The notes under the pieces were generated by a model that saw nothing but the letters and a program-made list of their open reading frames with translations, made no database searches and was not told where the DNA came from. Both the position numbers and the translations under genes were made by a program. A stretch of DNA of 5,445 bases from an uncultured Gemmobacter sp. (GTDB taxonomy: Bacteria; Pseudomonadota; Alphaproteobacteria; Rhodobacterales; Rhodobacteraceae): positions 1 through 5,445 of the forward strand of contig CALKAA010000090.1 in the NCBI GenBank assembly GCA_937983495.1, in the 5' to 3' direction. Below, one piece after another: positions 1 to 5,445 of the stretch (positions are counted from its first letter, which is position 1; the number at the start of each line of letters is the position of its first letter).

Positions 1-1325
1 GGCGCCGCCAGCCGCAGGTTCTGCGCCAGCGTGCCCCGGATCAGCACCGGGCGCTGTGTCAGGTGCAGGATCTGCGCGGCTAGGGCCGATGGCCGCAGCG
101 TCTCGACCGGCTGGCCATGGATCAGCACTTGGCCCATGGCCAGCGGCGCCCGACGGGTCAGCGCCGCCAACAACCGCGATTTCCCGATCCCCGAGGGGCC
201 ATCCAGCAGCAGCACATCGCCCGGCCTCACCGTGAAGCTCACAGGCAAATGGTTGGCCCCAAGGGCGCAGGCCGCTTGCAGGGTGATCTCGCCTTGGGGC
301 CGCAACGCCGCGCCCTCATCGGCCCGGCTTTCGCGCATCACCGCCTCCAGCCGCGCCGCCGCAACGCGCATCCGCGCCTGTGCGTGATAAAGCCCCAGCA
401 AGTTGCGCAAGGGCCCAGACATCATGCCGGCATAGGCTAGATAGGCCACCAGCGTGCCAATCGGCCAATGACCCTGCACCACCAACCAGCCCCCGGCCAG
501 CAGCACCAGCGCCCGCATCGTCGCTGTCAGGATCTGGCTGAAAGCCCCCACCGCCTCGGACCAGCGCCGCTGCGCCAGCAAGGCAGCGATCTGGCTCTGT
601 TGCAGGGCGGCAAAACCTGCCTCCCGCCCTGGCAATGCGCCAAGCGCCGCCAGCCCCGGTGCCGACGCCAGCGTTTCAGCCATCTGCGCTGATTGCGCCC
701 CCCGCCCCTCGCGCACGGTTTCAGCCAGCGCCTGTGTGCGGGGGCGGGCGCGTGACAGCACCCACAATTCCAGCGGTGCCGCCGCAAGGGGCAGCAGCGT
801 CAGCCGCCAGTCCAGCAGCGCCATCAGGGCAAAGCCCCCCAGCAGTCGGAACAGCGCCCCCACGGCCACCAGCACAGTGTCAAAGGCAAAACCCTGCATC
901 TCGGCGCAGTCTCCATCCACTCGCGCCATCGCCTCGCCCAGCGGCATCTCCGGCAGGGCCGGATTGCGGGTCAGAGAGGCATGCAGCGCCACCAGCCGAA
1001 GATCCGCCAGCATCCGCGCCGAGGCATGCAGATGCAGCAGGGCATTCGCCGCCCCCGAGGCAACCGTCGCCAACCCCAGCATGAAGGCAAGGCCGGACCA
1101 TGTGACCAGCGCGCCCATATCCCGCGCCATGATCCCGGCATCTATCACTTGCTTGGTCAACAGCGGCAGCGTCAGCCCCAAGGCGCTGGCCCCCAGAGAG
1201 GCCAGCAGGACCATCGCCATGGCGGGCAAGGCACGGGCAATGACAGGGGGCAGCCAATCCCCTGCCGCGCCGCCAAAGATCACACGCGCCAAGGCGCGCG
1301 CCAGACTGTCCCGCAGGTCAGCCAT
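1..1325 (-). CDS. qhpF: ABC exporter for the gamma subunit (partial, C-terminus cut by left edge)
   Basis: I translated this frame by hand from the ATG at 1325. It stays open for 441 codons to the window edge. The ATG overlaps the end of qhpE by 8 nt (ATGGCTGA contains the qhpE stop), typical of coupled genes; no strong Shine-Dalgarno is visible. Hydrophobic stretches at about 30-56, 72-97, 151-190 and 258-302 fit a six-helix exporter transmembrane domain. A nucleotide-binding domain begins near 345 with Walker A GPSGIGKS (376-383) and a Q-loop Gln425 followed by GTLAQNL. The ABC signature, Walker B and switch His lie beyond the edge. There is no N-terminal C39 peptidase domain, so leader removal must be done elsewhere, consistent with a separate qhpE next door. 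In the P. denitrificans operon the ABC protein QhpF is proposed to move processed QhpC to the periplasm. A CydC/CydD-like exporter is the main alternative by sequence alone; context favours QhpF. Confidence 0.9.
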   Translation of the reverse strand, partial: MADLRDSLARALARVIFGGAAGDWLPPVIARALPAMAMVLLASLGASALGLTLPLLTKQVIDAGIMARDMGALVTWSGLAFMLGLATVASGAANALLHLHASARMLADLRLVALHASLTRNPALPEMPLGEAMARVDGDCAEMQGFAFDTVLVAVGALFRLLGGFALMALLDWRLTLLPLAAAPLELWVLSRARPRTQALAETVREGRGAQSAQMAETLASAPGLAALGALPGREAGFAALQQSQIAALLAQRRWSEAVGAFSQILTATMRALVLLAGGWLVVQGHWPIGTLVAYLAYAGMMSGPLRNLLGLYHAQARMRVAAARLEAVMRESRADEGAALRPQGEITLQAACALGANHLPVSFTVRPGDVLLLDGPSGIGKSRLLAALTRRAPLAMGQVLIHGQPVETLRPSALAAQILHLTQRPVLIRGTLAQNLRLAA

Positions 1326-2001
1326 GGGGCAGACGCCGTTCCGGCCCCTCAAAGGCCAGCCTCGCAGACAGGGCCGCCGCCGCCGCATCGGCATCCGTCA
1401 CCACGACACCCGAAGCCATCAGATGAGCCAGATGCCCCGCCAGCCGGGCACAGCCAATGCTGGCCCCCCCCATTCCAACCGCGCCGTGTTCGGGCGCATT
1501 GCACCAGGCACCAAAGCGCAAGGGCCCAAGCCGCGACACCTGATCCCAGGCGCAGCGCGCATCGCCAGTGGCGGCCAGCACCCCAGGATAAGCCGCCGGA
1601 TAGCAAGCCGCACCTTGCGCGGGATGTGCGGCCACCAGCAGCACGCCCTGCGCCAGAACGGCCTCACAGGCAGCGCGCAGCGGCGCACGATCGGCGGCCA
1701 GGCCAAGGCTCAGACAGATCAGCGCCGGGCGCTGCCCCTCTGGCAGGCCCGCCAACCACCGCAAGGCAGCTGCGACCCGCAGCGCACTGGTCACAGGGCG
1801 GTCATCAAACACCTGGGCATGCAGCAACCGGGCCTCGGGGCAGGCGCGACGCACCACATCCGCCACCGCGCGGCCATGGCCCAACCGATCCGACCGCGCC
1901 GTGATCATCGTGCCATCCGGCAGGAAGGCGCGGGCGGCCGCCTGCTCCTCTGCCGGGGCATCTGCGGCGGGGCCGCTGTCGATGATCCCTACCTGCAGCA
2001 T
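1318..2001 (-). CDS. qhpE: Subtilisin-like serine protease that removes the gamma-subunit leader
   Basis: 227 residues from the ATG at 2001, whose A is also the last base of the qhpB TGA. A GTG at 2004 is an equally possible start, adding one residue. The catalytic triad is recognisable by subtilase context: Asp8 in GIIDSG, His42 in GHGRAVA and Ser181 in GGASIGCA. There is no signal peptide and no propeptide, so the protease domain starts at the first residue and the enzyme should be cytoplasmic. At about 227 residues it is smaller than the usual subtilisin catalytic domain of about 275. The segment where subtilisins have their oxyanion-hole Asn (AAAGNEG) reads AAHPAQG (residues 124-130), with no Asn. 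In P. denitrificans an unusual subtilisin-like protease at this place in the operon, QhpE, cuts the 28-residue leader from cross-linked QhpC. I see no clear Shine-Dalgarno; coupling to qhpB is likely. Confidence 0.92.
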   Translation of the reverse strand: MLQVGIIDSGPAADAPAEEQAAARAFLPDGTMITARSDRLGHGRAVADVVRRACPEARLLHAQVFDDRPVTSALRVAAALRWLAGLPEGQRPALICLSLGLAADRAPLRAACEAVLAQGVLLVAAHPAQGAACYPAAYPGVLAATGDARCAWDQVSRLGPLRFGAWCNAPEHGAVGMGGASIGCARLAGHLAHLMASGVVVTDADAAAAALSARLAFEGPERRLPHG

Positions 2002-3077
2002 CACTCGTCGCGGGTGAACAAGCGCACACTGGCCAGCGACATCGACGCGCCCCCCGGCAGCTCGACCGAACCCTTGCGCTCCAGCGTTTCGGCATCATAG
2101 GCCGCCAGATCGCTGGCTGCGCCGCCCAGCCACACTGTCTTGCCATCGGTGGAAACATTGACCGAGTAATAGCTATGCGGCAGCGACACCCGCTTCAACG
2201 CGGTGTTGTTCACCAGATCAAAGCTTTCCAACACATTATAGGCCCCATAAGCGCGGGTCTTGTCCGGGCTGGCAGCGGTGGAGAAATAGAACACATCCAT
2301 GATCCGCACCTCGCGCATCGCCATCTCGCCACTGTCGAGATCCAGCGTCAGCATGCCGGTGCGAAAGGCCTCCGGGTTGGTCAGTTCCATATCCTTGCGC
2401 GCGGTGTAGAAGGGCGTCACCATCACGCCCGAGCTTTCATGCTGGCTCCAGACATCCAGAATATCGGGCTGGAGATAGGTCTCGGCCTGCCAGCTATGCA
2501 TCGGATATTCGTCGATCTGCTGCCCGGTCGCGGCATCGAAAACATGCATCGCCCGGCCCATCGCATAAATCTTGCTGCCATCGCGCGAGAACATCACCAA
2601 TGTCACCTGACGCGGTGCCGGGAAGGTCAGCGTGGGTTCCAGTGTTTCGGCATCATAAAGCGCGATGCGCGTGGGCTGCACCTCGAAATGGCTTGGCTCC
2701 AGCTTCACCGGGCTTTGGAAACTCGCCAGCACCTTGCCATCGGGCGACAGCGCGAGGCCGAACAGCCCCTTCACCCGCTCGGTCGGGGTGGACATGTCAA
2801 TCCGACCCAGCGTCTCGCCCGAGATCAGATCAACCTTCAGGATGGTCTCGGATTTGTTCACCGTCACATAGGCCAGCTTGCCACCGGGGGCCACCACCGG
2901 CACATAGGGCATCGGCCCGTTTTCGGGGCCGAGTTCGATGACCTTCTCAATGGCCATCTTGTCGGCATTCACCACCACCAGCTTGTCGGGCTTGGCGGGG
3001 GCCAGGATGAAATCATCGGCCTGCACCGGCAGGGCCAGCACAGCGATCAAGGCAGCGGAAAGCGTCAGGGTTTTCAT
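2001..3077 (-). CDS. qhpB: Quinohemoprotein amine dehydrogenase beta subunit (seven-bladed beta-propeller)
   Basis: 358 residues from the ATG at 3077. The frame stays open upstream for 69 codons, but that stretch overlaps qhpC in another frame, and the chosen Met begins a clear Sec signal peptide (MKTLTLSAALIAVLALPVQA, likely cleaved after Ala20). The mature part, about 338 residues, matches the family's usual size of roughly 37 kDa. Seven spaced strand-turn-strand motifs are visible, for example LVVVNADKMAIEKVIELG (about 33), ALYDAETLEPTLTF (139), HVFDAATGQQIDEYP (178), ESFDLVNNTALKRVSLP (284) and AAYDAETLERKGSVELP (325), with two more near 79 and 242. This fits the seven-bladed propeller known for QHNDH beta, which with gamma forms the active-site cavity in the periplasm. 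It lies 5 nt after qhpC; the ribosome-binding site is weak (AAAGG). Its stop TGA shares one base with the qhpE ATG. Confidence 0.95.
   Translation of the reverse strand: MKTLTLSAALIAVLALPVQADDFILAPAKPDKLVVVNADKMAIEKVIELGPENGPMPYVPVVAPGGKLAYVTVNKSETILKVDLISGETLGRIDMSTPTERVKGLFGLALSPDGKVLASFQSPVKLEPSHFEVQPTRIALYDAETLEPTLTFPAPRQVTLVMFSRDGSKIYAMGRAMHVFDAATGQQIDEYPMHSWQAETYLQPDILDVWSQHESSGVMVTPFYTARKDMELTNPEAFRTGMLTLDLDSGEMAMREVRIMDVFYFSTAASPDKTRAYGAYNVLESFDLVNNTALKRVSLPHSYYSVNVSTDGKTVWLGGAASDLAAYDAETLERKGSVELPGGASMSLASVRLFTRDE
2081..2099 (-). repeat. Internal repeat in qhpB, copy near the 3' end
   Basis: A 19-base stretch matches 2639-2657 at 18 of 19 positions. Both copies encode YDAETLE at the same place in two different propeller blades. 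This reflects the repeat structure of the beta-propeller, not a mobile element. Confidence 0.7.
2639..2657 (-). repeat. Internal repeat in qhpB, copy in the middle of the gene
   Basis: Partner of the repeat at 2081-2099, with one base difference. It encodes YDAETLE in the third propeller blade. Confidence 0.7.
3018..3077 (-). other. Sec signal peptide of QhpB
   Basis: The first 20 codons of qhpB encode a short basic start (MK), a hydrophobic core rich in Leu/Ala/Ile/Val, and VQA before a likely signal peptidase I cut ahead of DDFILAP. Unlike QhpC, the beta subunit is therefore exported by the general secretory route. Confidence 0.85.
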
Positions 3078-3082
3078 CGTGG

Positions 3083-3409
3083 TCAGCCTTTCGTTTCCGG
3101 GAACACCGATTGCAGATTGCGCCAGTCGCGCACCACGTCCGGCGCGCTGTCCGACCAGTTGGGATAGGTGCCCATCGTGTCGGGCACCTGCGCGGGCCAC
3201 CAGCAGGGGTCGGCACAGCCGTAAAGATCGGCCTCCATCGGCTGACACAGGTTCGACAGTGCGCCAAAGGCGTCGATCTCCCATCCCGGATCGAAAGAGG
3301 TGGTGCAGCCGACCAGCGAATTCATGGCGCGCACCTCATCGGCGCGGCCCTCGGCCTCGGCTTCGACAAAGGCGCGCGCCTTGTGATTGGCAGGGATCAG
3401 ATGTTTCAT
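3083..3409 (-). CDS. qhpC: Quinohemoprotein amine dehydrogenase gamma subunit precursor (CTQ-bearing peptide)
   Basis: 108 residues. The start is the ATG at 3409, 4 nt after the qhpD stop, with GGAGGTG 7 nt upstream. An upstream in-frame extension exists but would overlap qhpD by about 90 nt and lacks family support. Residues 1-28 are a leader without Sec features; the mature chain is predicted to start at Met29. Lining up with P. denitrificans gamma numbering (subtract 28), all cross-link residues are present: Cys35-Glu44, Cys55-Asp61 and Cys69-Asp77 for the thioethers, and Cys65-Trp71 for cysteine tryptophylquinone (CTQ), the catalytic cofactor that oxidises primary amines. These are the only four cysteines in the protein, so none is left free. 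The mature part keeps the DLYGCADPCWWPAQV core and ends in VFPETKG. It is modified by QhpD, cut by QhpE and held between alpha and beta in the periplasm. Confidence 0.97.
   Translation of the reverse strand: MKHLIPANHKARAFVEAEAEGRADEVRAMNSLVGCTTSFDPGWEIDAFGALSNLCQPMEADLYGCADPCWWPAQVPDTMGTYPNWSDSAPDVVRDWRNLQSVFPETKG
3087..3091 (-). promoter_or_regulatory. Weak ribosome-binding site of qhpB
   Basis: AAAGG on the minus strand, inside the last codons of qhpC, lies 9 nt before the qhpB ATG at 3077. The match is weak; translation may depend partly on coupling to qhpC, which stops 5 nt before the start. Confidence 0.45.
3326..3409 (-). other. Leader peptide region of QhpC
   Basis: Codons 1-28 of qhpC encode a charged leader (starts MKHLIPANHK, ends RADEVRA) without a hydrophobic core, so it is not a Sec or Tat signal. 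The boundary after Ala28 is set by aligning Cys35 with Cys7 of the mature P. denitrificans gamma subunit, which has a 28-residue leader. The first mature residue would be Met29, before NSLVGC. The leader is expected to be recognised by QhpD and removed by QhpE. The cut site is inferred, not seen directly. Confidence 0.8.
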
Positions 3410-3413
3410 AGGG

Positions 3414-4865
3414 TCACACCTCCATGGCCTGCGCCGAAGGGGCGCGGCGGGGTTCAAGCTGGCTGCGGAAGAAATCGGGATTGGCGCGCATGATGCGCAC
3501 ATAGGCGTCGATGCCGAAATCCACCCAGTCCCGCATCAGATCGCAATAGTGATAGACGGGTGCATAGGGGTCGCCTTGCCGGGCATAGGCTTCGTGATAG
3601 CAGCCTCCCGCGCAGATCGAGCGGATGCGGCAGGTCTTGCAGCCAAAGGCCGAACGATCCTGCGCGCCCTCCACAAAGGCCGCCAGTTTCGGCACATCAA
3701 TGCCCTGCGCCACATTGCCATAGGTCGGCTGGTTCGATCCGACAAAGCGGTGGCACAGGTGCAGATCGCCCGCCTTGTCCACCGCCAGCATCCCCAGCCC
3801 GGCCCCACAAGGCACCGCCTTCTTGGTGCCCTGCGCGATATCGGTCAGCAATTGGTGCATGTTGGAAAAGCCGATATTCTCGCCCCGGATCGCAGCATCG
3901 ACATAGCGGCGGCCAAGCGCCTTCATGTCTTCAAACACCTGCAACAGCGCCGATTGATCCAGATTGAACACCGCAATCGGCCCCGAGGTTGCGGGGCCAA
4001 AACCCACTTCGGCAAAGCCCAGATCGTTTTTCAGATGGTCATGGATGGCGAAGACATCGGTCACCCCGCGCGTCAGCGTCACCCGCGCGCCCACGGGGCG
4101 GGCGGTATAGCGCGACAGCAGCATCCGCACCTTGCGCGCCACCAGATCATAGGTGCCTTTGCCACCCACCGTCTTGCGGTTCACGTCGTGCAGGGCCTTG
4201 GGGCCATCCATGCTGACCGTGATGGCAAAGCGATGCGCGTTCAGCCAATCGACCATTTCCTCGGTCAGCAGCGTGGCATTGGTGGTCAGCGAGAAATCCA
4301 CCGCCTTGCCCAGCTCGCGCGCCCGTGGCACCGCCCAATCCACCACCGCGCGGATCAGCGGAAAGTTCGACAGCGGCTCGCCGCCAAAGAACACCACATT
4401 CACCTTGTCCCGCGCCGCCGCCTGTTTGAACAGCAGCTCCACCGAGGCGCGGGCGGTTTCAAACTGCATCTTCTCGCCCTTGGACGGGATGGCGAGATCT
4501 TCCTTGTAGCAATAGGTGCAGGCCAGATTGCAGCCGGTATTGACGTTGAGAATGATGGTGGAGAGCGGGATTTCCTCCACCTTCACCACGGCGCGCGGCT
4601 CCTCCGGGCTGGCCGCATCGCGCAAAATATCCAGCGTCATGAAGCCTTTCAGGCAATCGGCCAGATCATCCGGGGCATGGCGCGCGCCCAAGGCATCGCG
4701 CACCAGTTCGGCATCAATCGCCGGATGGGCGCGGCACAGGTCAAAGACATCCTGCGCCACCGGGTCCAGTTCAAACAGGCTGGTGGTCGGCACATGCATC
4801 AGCATGGCCAGGCCGTCCACATCCACCCGATGCGCATTGTGACGGATAAGGGTCAGGGCTCCCAT
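3414..4865 (-). CDS. qhpD: Radical SAM/SPASM peptide cross-linking enzyme for the QHNDH gamma subunit
   Basis: 483 residues from the ATG at 4865. A GTG directly upstream (4868) could also start it, but GAGGTG sits 5 nt before the ATG and only 2 nt before the GTG. Residues 1-100 form an N-terminal domain, with 38-83 looking like a small helical/winged leader-binding fold. The radical SAM core begins with CNLACTYC (Cys112, 116, 119; CxxxCxxC, ligating the SAM-binding 4Fe-4S cluster), followed by GGEP at 161-164. The C-terminal SPASM region has Cys353, a GxxxxC ending at Cys371, then Cys409, 412, 418, 422 and 441. This fits the CX9-15GX4C...CX2CX5CX3C...C pattern for two auxiliary 4Fe-4S clusters. 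In P. denitrificans, QhpD forms the three Cys-Glu/Asp thioether bonds in QhpC in the cytoplasm. The adjacent downstream gene here is its substrate, qhpC. No key residue is missing. Confidence 0.96.
   Translation of the reverse strand: MGALTLIRHNAHRVDVDGLAMLMHVPTTSLFELDPVAQDVFDLCRAHPAIDAELVRDALGARHAPDDLADCLKGFMTLDILRDAASPEEPRAVVKVEEIPLSTIILNVNTGCNLACTYCYKEDLAIPSKGEKMQFETARASVELLFKQAAARDKVNVVFFGGEPLSNFPLIRAVVDWAVPRARELGKAVDFSLTTNATLLTEEMVDWLNAHRFAITVSMDGPKALHDVNRKTVGGKGTYDLVARKVRMLLSRYTARPVGARVTLTRGVTDVFAIHDHLKNDLGFAEVGFGPATSGPIAVFNLDQSALLQVFEDMKALGRRYVDAAIRGENIGFSNMHQLLTDIAQGTKKAVPCGAGLGMLAVDKAGDLHLCHRFVGSNQPTYGNVAQGIDVPKLAAFVEGAQDRSAFGCKTCRIRSICAGGCYHEAYARQGDPYAPVYHYCDLMRDWVDFGIDAYVRIMRANPDFFRSQLEPRRAPSAQAMEV
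3417..3423 (-). promoter_or_regulatory. Ribosome-binding site of qhpC
   Basis: GGAGGTG on the minus strand lies within the last codons of qhpD, 7 nt before the qhpC ATG at 3409. It is the strongest Shine-Dalgarno in the window. It fixes the qhpC start and suggests qhpC is translated well, as expected for a structural subunit. Confidence 0.8.
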
Positions 4866-4870
4866 CACGG

Positions 4871-4876
4871 CACCTC
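4871..4876 (-). promoter_or_regulatory. Ribosome-binding site of qhpD
   Basis: GAGGTG on the minus strand overlaps the qhpA stop (TGAGGTG). It lies 5 nt before the ATG at 4865 and 2 nt before the GTG at 4868, so the spacing decides in favour of the ATG. Confidence 0.7.
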
Positions 4877-5409
4877 AGCGGATCGGGGCATCGACGAAGC
4901 GCTGCACGGTGGCGTAAAGATGCGCCTCGCCGGTCAGTTCCGTCGTGCCATCGGTGACAGTCGCGATGACTTTCAGATTGCCCGCATTGTTGGTCATCAT
5001 CGGACGCTCGGGGTTGGGGCCAGCCTCCGCCGGCGTGAAAAGGCCCGTCGCCGCGTCAATGGAGCCGGCGAATTTCGCATCCTCCATCGCCGCCGCCGCT
5101 TCGTCAAAATCAGTGACAGACCAGCGGGCAGGCAGAATGCCAAGCGCCACGTCATCCTCGGTTGCCGGTTGCCCATCGGGGCCGTTCAGCCAGCCCACCG
5201 CCTCGAACTGGGCCGGGGTCTTGGGGATCGGGCCGCCCCCATCGCCCAGGCGCGAGATGGTCAGATCGGGCACCACGCTCACCCGATCCACCGCCGCATA
5301 GGCCAGCAGATCGGCGGCATGATCGCCCAGCCCAATCGACAGCGGGCCGGGGGCGCCCGCGGTCACCCGCAGTGTCACGCCACTGGCATCGTGGGCCACC
5401 AGCTCGGCC
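4875..5409 (-). CDS. qhpA: Quinohemoprotein amine dehydrogenase alpha subunit, C-terminal part (partial, 5' end missing)
   Basis: About 177 genuine C-terminal residues are present, ending in FVDAPIR and TGA at 4877-4875. The segment around VDRVSVVPDLTISRLGDGG, followed by a Gly/Pro/Asp-rich stretch (NGPDGQPATEDDV) and an all-beta C-terminal region, resembles the last two beta-sandwich domains (III and IV) of the QHNDH alpha subunit. In the family this is a roughly 60 kDa periplasmic protein whose N-terminal domain carries two c-type hemes that take electrons from the CTQ cofactor. That heme domain and the signal peptide lie beyond the right edge. The open frame appears to start with Met at 5426, but its first residues (MCSSDL) are encoded by sequencing adapter, so that start is false. 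First gene of the group, 9 nt before qhpD. The assignment rests on family resemblance and on the five genes downstream. Confidence 0.9.
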
Positions 5410-5445
5410 AGATCGGAAGAGCACACGTCTGAACTCCAGTCACTG
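5410..5445. other. Illumina TruSeq adapter left on the sequence end (not genomic)
   Basis: Positions 5410-5443 match the 34-base TruSeq read-1 adapter, beginning AGATCGGAAGAGCACACGTC and ending in CCAGTCAC, with no mismatch that I can see. The last two bases (TG) would be the start of the index. The adapter interrupts qhpA and creates a false start codon at 5426-5424 on the minus strand. Genuine sequence ends at about 5409; base 5410 could be either. Confidence 0.97.

Noticed and set aside
736..2100. A 454-codon plus-strand open frame opposite qhpF and qhpE
   Set aside because: Low-complexity Arg/Pro/Ala/Ser composition and antisense to two clear genes; no recognisable motif.
2175..3167. A 330-codon plus-strand open frame opposite qhpB
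   Set aside because: Antisense to a gene with a signal peptide and seven propeller motifs; the translation is His/Gly/Gln-rich without family resemblance.
3078..3284. A 69-residue N-terminal extension of qhpB
   Set aside because: It reads through qhpC in another frame, and the internal Met at 3077 begins a standard Sec signal peptide.
3410..3502. An upstream in-frame start for qhpC at 3502
   Set aside because: It would overlap qhpD by about 90 nt, lacks a ribosome-binding site that I can see, and breaks the match to the 28-residue leader of known gamma subunits. The ATG at 3409 has a strong Shine-Dalgarno.
3387..5432. A 681-codon open frame on the plus strand, antisense to qhpD and qhpA
   Set aside because: It is rich in His, Arg, Gln and Gly with no domain pattern, runs exactly opposite well-conserved qhp coding sequence, and its end lies in adapter. 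It is the expected antisense shadow of GC-rich codons.
1..5445. Promoter, terminator, tRNA, CRISPR array or mobile element
   Set aside because: There is no non-coding stretch longer than 9 nt outside the adapter. I saw no inverted terminal repeats, spaced direct repeats or transposase motifs.

Overview
The window is one continuous piece of an operon read entirely on the minus strand. It encodes quinohemoprotein amine dehydrogenase (QHNDH) and the enzymes that build its unusual gamma subunit. The sequence is GC-rich with strongly GC-biased third codon positions, and the gene order and protein sequences resemble the Paracoccus denitrificans qhp cluster. I infer an alphaproteobacterium of the Rhodobacterales/Paracoccus type. 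No RNA gene or other taxonomic marker is present to confirm this.

Layout in transcription order (right to left): C-terminal part of qhpA, the alpha subunit (5409-4875, cut by the right edge); qhpD, a radical SAM/SPASM peptide cross-linking enzyme (4865-3414); qhpC, the gamma-subunit precursor that receives three thioether bridges and the CTQ cofactor (3409-3083); qhpB, the beta-propeller beta subunit with a Sec signal (3077-2001); qhpE, a small subtilisin-like leader protease (2001-1318); qhpF, an ABC exporter cut by the left edge (1325-1). Junctions are 9, 4 and 5 nt gaps, then 1 nt and 8 nt overlaps. There is no room for an internal promoter or terminator, so the genes are almost certainly co-transcribed and partly translationally coupled.

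How the parts work together, from published work on P. denitrificans QHNDH: QhpC is made with an N-terminal leader. QhpD forms Cys-Glu/Asp thioether cross-links in the cytoplasm, QhpE removes the leader, and QhpF is thought to export the modified peptide. It then assembles in the periplasm with the Sec-exported alpha (diheme) and beta subunits. The remaining expected genes, the flavoprotein monooxygenase qhpG and the regulator qhpR, are not in the window.

The last 36 bases (5410-5445) are not genomic. Positions 5410-5443 match the standard Illumina TruSeq read-1 adapter exactly, and the apparent start codon of the qhpA open frame lies inside it. I found a known system, complete in its core and well conserved, rather than a new one. 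The points most worth a second look are the adapter artefact, the missing oxyanion-hole Asn in QhpE, the residue-by-residue conservation of the cross-link sites in QhpC, and a possible leader-binding domain at the start of QhpD.
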